A DNA stretch of 7,972 bases from Porticoccaceae bacterium (lineage in GTDB: Bacteria; Pseudomonadota; Gammaproteobacteria; Pseudomonadales; Porticoccaceae), in NCBI GenBank assembly GCA_019090225.1, contig JAHRWI010000017.1, forward strand, positions 1 to 7,972. Reading direction: 5' to 3'. Shown here piece by piece: positions 5,817-7,972 of this stretch (within the stretch, counting starts at the first letter, position 1; each line of letters opens with the position of its first letter). Made by a program: the position numbers and the translations under genes. The notes beneath the pieces were generated by a model that searched no databases, was not told the origin of the DNA, and was given only the letters and a program-made list of their open reading frames with translations.

Positions 5817-7866
5817 ATTTTCAGAATCTATTCGTTCAGTTTGGGCGATAGGCTTCCTTTTATTCAGTCTCACCATTTGCTGTAACGCTGCCCAGTTAGA
5901 GGATGCCAAGGTTGCAATCCGCACCCGACAGTATGAACAAGCTCATGAAATACTTGCTGGACTGGCGAAATCAGGTGATTCCGAGGCGCAATATTTGTTG
6001 GCTTCTCTTTATAGCGCCGGTATAGGTACACACTGCGATTATCAGACAAGCGCTTTTTGGTTAACACAAGCGGCCGAACAAGGTCATATCAAGGCACGAT
6101 ACGATCTTGGTGCGCTCTACGAATCCGGCCGGGGTGTCGAAAAAAATAGCAATACCGCGCTTGACTGGTTCCAAAAGGCTGCCGCTCAGGGGAACCGCAG
6201 GGCACGACTTAAACTGGAAAGTCCCTCTGCGCTGCAGGCGACGGCATTGACCGGTGCGAACCCTCTCGCAACCATCTTTTTGCAGATTCGCAATAACGAC
6301 TTTCAAGCGCTGCGGCGCTTATTACAATCAGGCACTCAAGGCTACGATGTCAACGCAAGCGATAAGTATGGGATAACTCCGTTAATTTATGCGGTAGAAC
6401 AAGGGCAGGATAAATTTGTCAGACTGTTTTTATCAAATGGCGCTTCAGTGAATTATCGAAATCGTGATGGCCAATCTGCATTAATGGTCGCAGCCAGGCG
6501 GAAACACCCCAGTATAGTGAAGCAGTTGTTAAGCTTTAAGGCCGACATTGATGCCCAGGACAACTTGGGCAATACCGCCCTCCATCTAGCAACCAGGAAA
6601 AATCATACTGAAATAGCGAAACTTCTATTAGCCAAAAGCGGTAATTTAGGTGCAACCAATCACGCGGGAAAGACTGTACTAGATCTTGCTATCGAAGGTG
6701 ATAACCGTCAGACCATTACTCTTTTAAAAAGTAAAAATGCGCCGCAAACGGTAACTACTCGCTCGCACACCGGAAACAGGCCTGGGGGCAATACGTTGGC
6801 AGAAAACGCCATGCGGCAGTTGCGTATTGCCAACAAAAACCAGAACCCTTTTAATAGCTGGCCGGCGCTGAATCTGGCTGCCTGGCGTGGCAAGCCTGAA
6901 CATGTAAAATCTCTTCTAAAAATAACGGGGAGTGGCCACCTAAATGTGGACAGTGTTGATCCTGAACAGCACTCACCCTTGTCCCGGGCTGCTTGGCAAG
7001 GTCATGCCTCAATTGTGGATATGCTCCTGGGCGCTGGCGCTGACCCCAACCATCGCTTGACCAATGGCGATACACCGCTACGTTTGGCGATTCGTTTTGG
7101 GCACCCCGACGTAGTGAAGTCCCTTTTGAAGTCGCTGGGTCAGGTAGAAGAAGGCAAGAGTAAAATTGCGATGGAACCACTTCTGAATCTGGCCGCTCGA
7201 AAAGGGCACGAGGTGATTGGCTTAGCGCTCATTAAATTTGGAGGCAATACCGATTCCATTTATGACGATAGGACTGCCTTAATGTGGGCAGCACAACATG
7301 GGCTCAACAGATTGTTGGTGAGGTTAACAAGGCAAAGTCCTAGTCTAAACCAGCAGGATGGTGAAGGCCGGACTGCGTTACGACTGGCTGTGGAAGGAAA
7401 GCAGCTGGAGAGTGTCAAAATACTACTGAACGCCAAGGCAGATTTTTCTGTATCGGACTACGTCAATAACACACCGTTAGCATACGCTGCTATATTGGGT
7501 TATACAGAGATCGTCAATCAGCTCTTGTCCAGGTCAAAAAATTTCAATGAACAAAACCTCTCGGGAAATACTCCGCTGATGCTAGCGGCACGCAAAGGTA
7601 ACGGAGCAGTTACTCAGATCTTGGTTGATTCAGGAGCGGATGTTGCGCATAGAAATAAAAGAGGGGATACGGCGCTTATGCTAGCTGCGCAACAAGGGCA
7701 TTTGGCTGTCGTTAAAATATTACTTGAGCACGGCGCGAACCCTAAGCGCAGAAGTCGTTCAGGGAAAACCGCTGCTGAGCTTGCCCTGATAGCAAATCAA
7801 GAGGCAGTCGCTAAGTTAGTTAATAAGCACACCTCCGGCAACCGTCTGATGGCAGTATTCAGATGA
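5803..7866 (+). CDS. Exported Sel1 and ankyrin-repeat protein
   Basis: Periplasmic protein-interaction protein of 687 residues with no enzyme domain that I recognise. A signal peptide spans about 1-30 (Arg5, Arg11, hydrophobic core 13-27, cleavage near N28-A29-A30). The paired Cys26-Cys27 do not form a normal lipobox. A Sel1-like region of two to three helical repeats lies at about 35-135 (AQYLLASLYSAGIG, then ARYDLGALYESGRGV). Ankyrin repeats follow in two blocks: about five from 166 to 312 (YGITPL, DGQSAL, LGNTAL, AGKTVL) and about ten from 353 to 680 (NGDTPL, DDRTAL, EGRTAL, VNNTPL, SGNTPL, RGDTAL, SGKTAA). A polar linker at 313-352 separates them. The start overlaps the end of the flavoprotein gene by 14 bp; AGAGAG lies 5 nt before the ATG, and coupling is likely. 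The partner is unknown. Context suggests a scaffold for the periplasmic cytochromes, which is inference. Confidence 0.85.
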   Translation: MAQPRFSESIRSVWAIGFLLFSLTICCNAAQLEDAKVAIRTRQYEQAHEILAGLAKSGDSEAQYLLASLYSAGIGTHCDYQTSAFWLTQAAEQGHIKARYDLGALYESGRGVEKNSNTALDWFQKAAAQGNRRARLKLESPSALQATALTGANPLATIFLQIRNNDFQALRRLLQSGTQGYDVNASDKYGITPLIYAVEQGQDKFVRLFLSNGASVNYRNRDGQSALMVAARRKHPSIVKQLLSFKADIDAQDNLGNTALHLATRKNHTEIAKLLLAKSGNLGATNHAGKTVLDLAIEGDNRQTITLLKSKNAPQTVTTRSHTGNRPGGNTLAENAMRQLRIANKNQNPFNSWPALNLAAWRGKPEHVKSLLKITGSGHLNVDSVDPEQHSPLSRAAWQGHASIVDMLLGAGADPNHRLTNGDTPLRLAIRFGHPDVVKSLLKSLGQVEEGKSKIAMEPLLNLAARKGHEVIGLALIKFGGNTDSIYDDRTALMWAAQHGLNRLLVRLTRQSPSLNQQDGEGRTALRLAVEGKQLESVKILLNAKADFSVSDYVNNTPLAYAAILGYTEIVNQLLSRSKNFNEQNLSGNTPLMLAARKGNGAVTQILVDSGADVAHRNKRGDTALMLAAQQGHLAVVKILLEHGANPKRRSRSGKTAAELALIANQEAVAKLVNKHTSGNRLMAVFR

Positions 7867-7972
7867 AGTTCAAAATTGCGTTTCCGGCTAATAACCCGAC
7901 ACCTTACTGATTCAACCCCACAAGTTAAAAAAATGCGTAGTGGCTTAGCGTTGACAATGGCTGTCTCTTATA

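Noticed and set aside
7863..7910. 15-codon frame overlapping the ankyrin gene stop by ATGA
   Set aside because: Too short, no known match, and it ends at once; chance is the simpler explanation.
7933..7972. Possible start of a next gene (ATG after an A-run, MRSGLALTMAVSY)
   Set aside because: Only 13 codons are visible and no Shine-Dalgarno site precedes it; it looks a little like a signal peptide start but cannot be supported.

Overview
The window reads as chromosomal DNA of a Gram-negative bacterium, most likely a gammaproteobacterium. The reasons are a CcmI-type cytochrome c maturation domain, Sec-type signal peptides on periplasmic multiheme cytochromes, Shine-Dalgarno-like sites and sigma70-like boxes. 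I cannot name the genus. No tRNA, rRNA, CRISPR array, insertion sequence or phage gene is visible.

Layout: two divergent transcription units leave a 544-bp intergenic region (3953-4496). Leftward, four tightly packed genes (gaps of 9, 21 and 9 bp) encode a shortened CcmI-like apocytochrome chaperone (3068-3952), a five-helix membrane protein with two H-x13-H pairs typical of a diheme b-type cytochrome (2117-3058), a 21-heme periplasmic cytochrome c (497-2095), and the start of a second multiheme cytochrome c with a different repeat (1-487, running off the left edge). Rightward, a membrane-anchored ferredoxin/flavoprotein oxidoreductase (4497-5816) overlaps by 14 bp an exported Sel1/ankyrin-repeat protein (5803-7866). 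The last 106 bp hold no gene I can support.

The set reads as one electron-transfer system. A cytoplasm-facing NAD(P)H flavoprotein with Fe-S clusters could pass electrons to the diheme b-type protein, then across the membrane to the 21-heme cytochrome and on to the second multiheme cytochrome. The CcmI-like protein would help heme attachment to these heme-rich proteins, and the ankyrin/Sel1 protein would be a periplasmic scaffold or partner. The electron path is inferred from domain content and gene order; no donor or acceptor is identified by the sequence.

The most striking details are these. The flavoprotein appears circularly permuted: the segment that normally closes the FAD domain at the C-terminus of thioredoxin-reductase-like enzymes sits before the FAD domain. 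Its second ferredoxin motif has His in place of one cluster Cys. The 21-heme protein has seven three-heme units, each with three extra conserved histidines, which predicts bis-His ligation of every heme.
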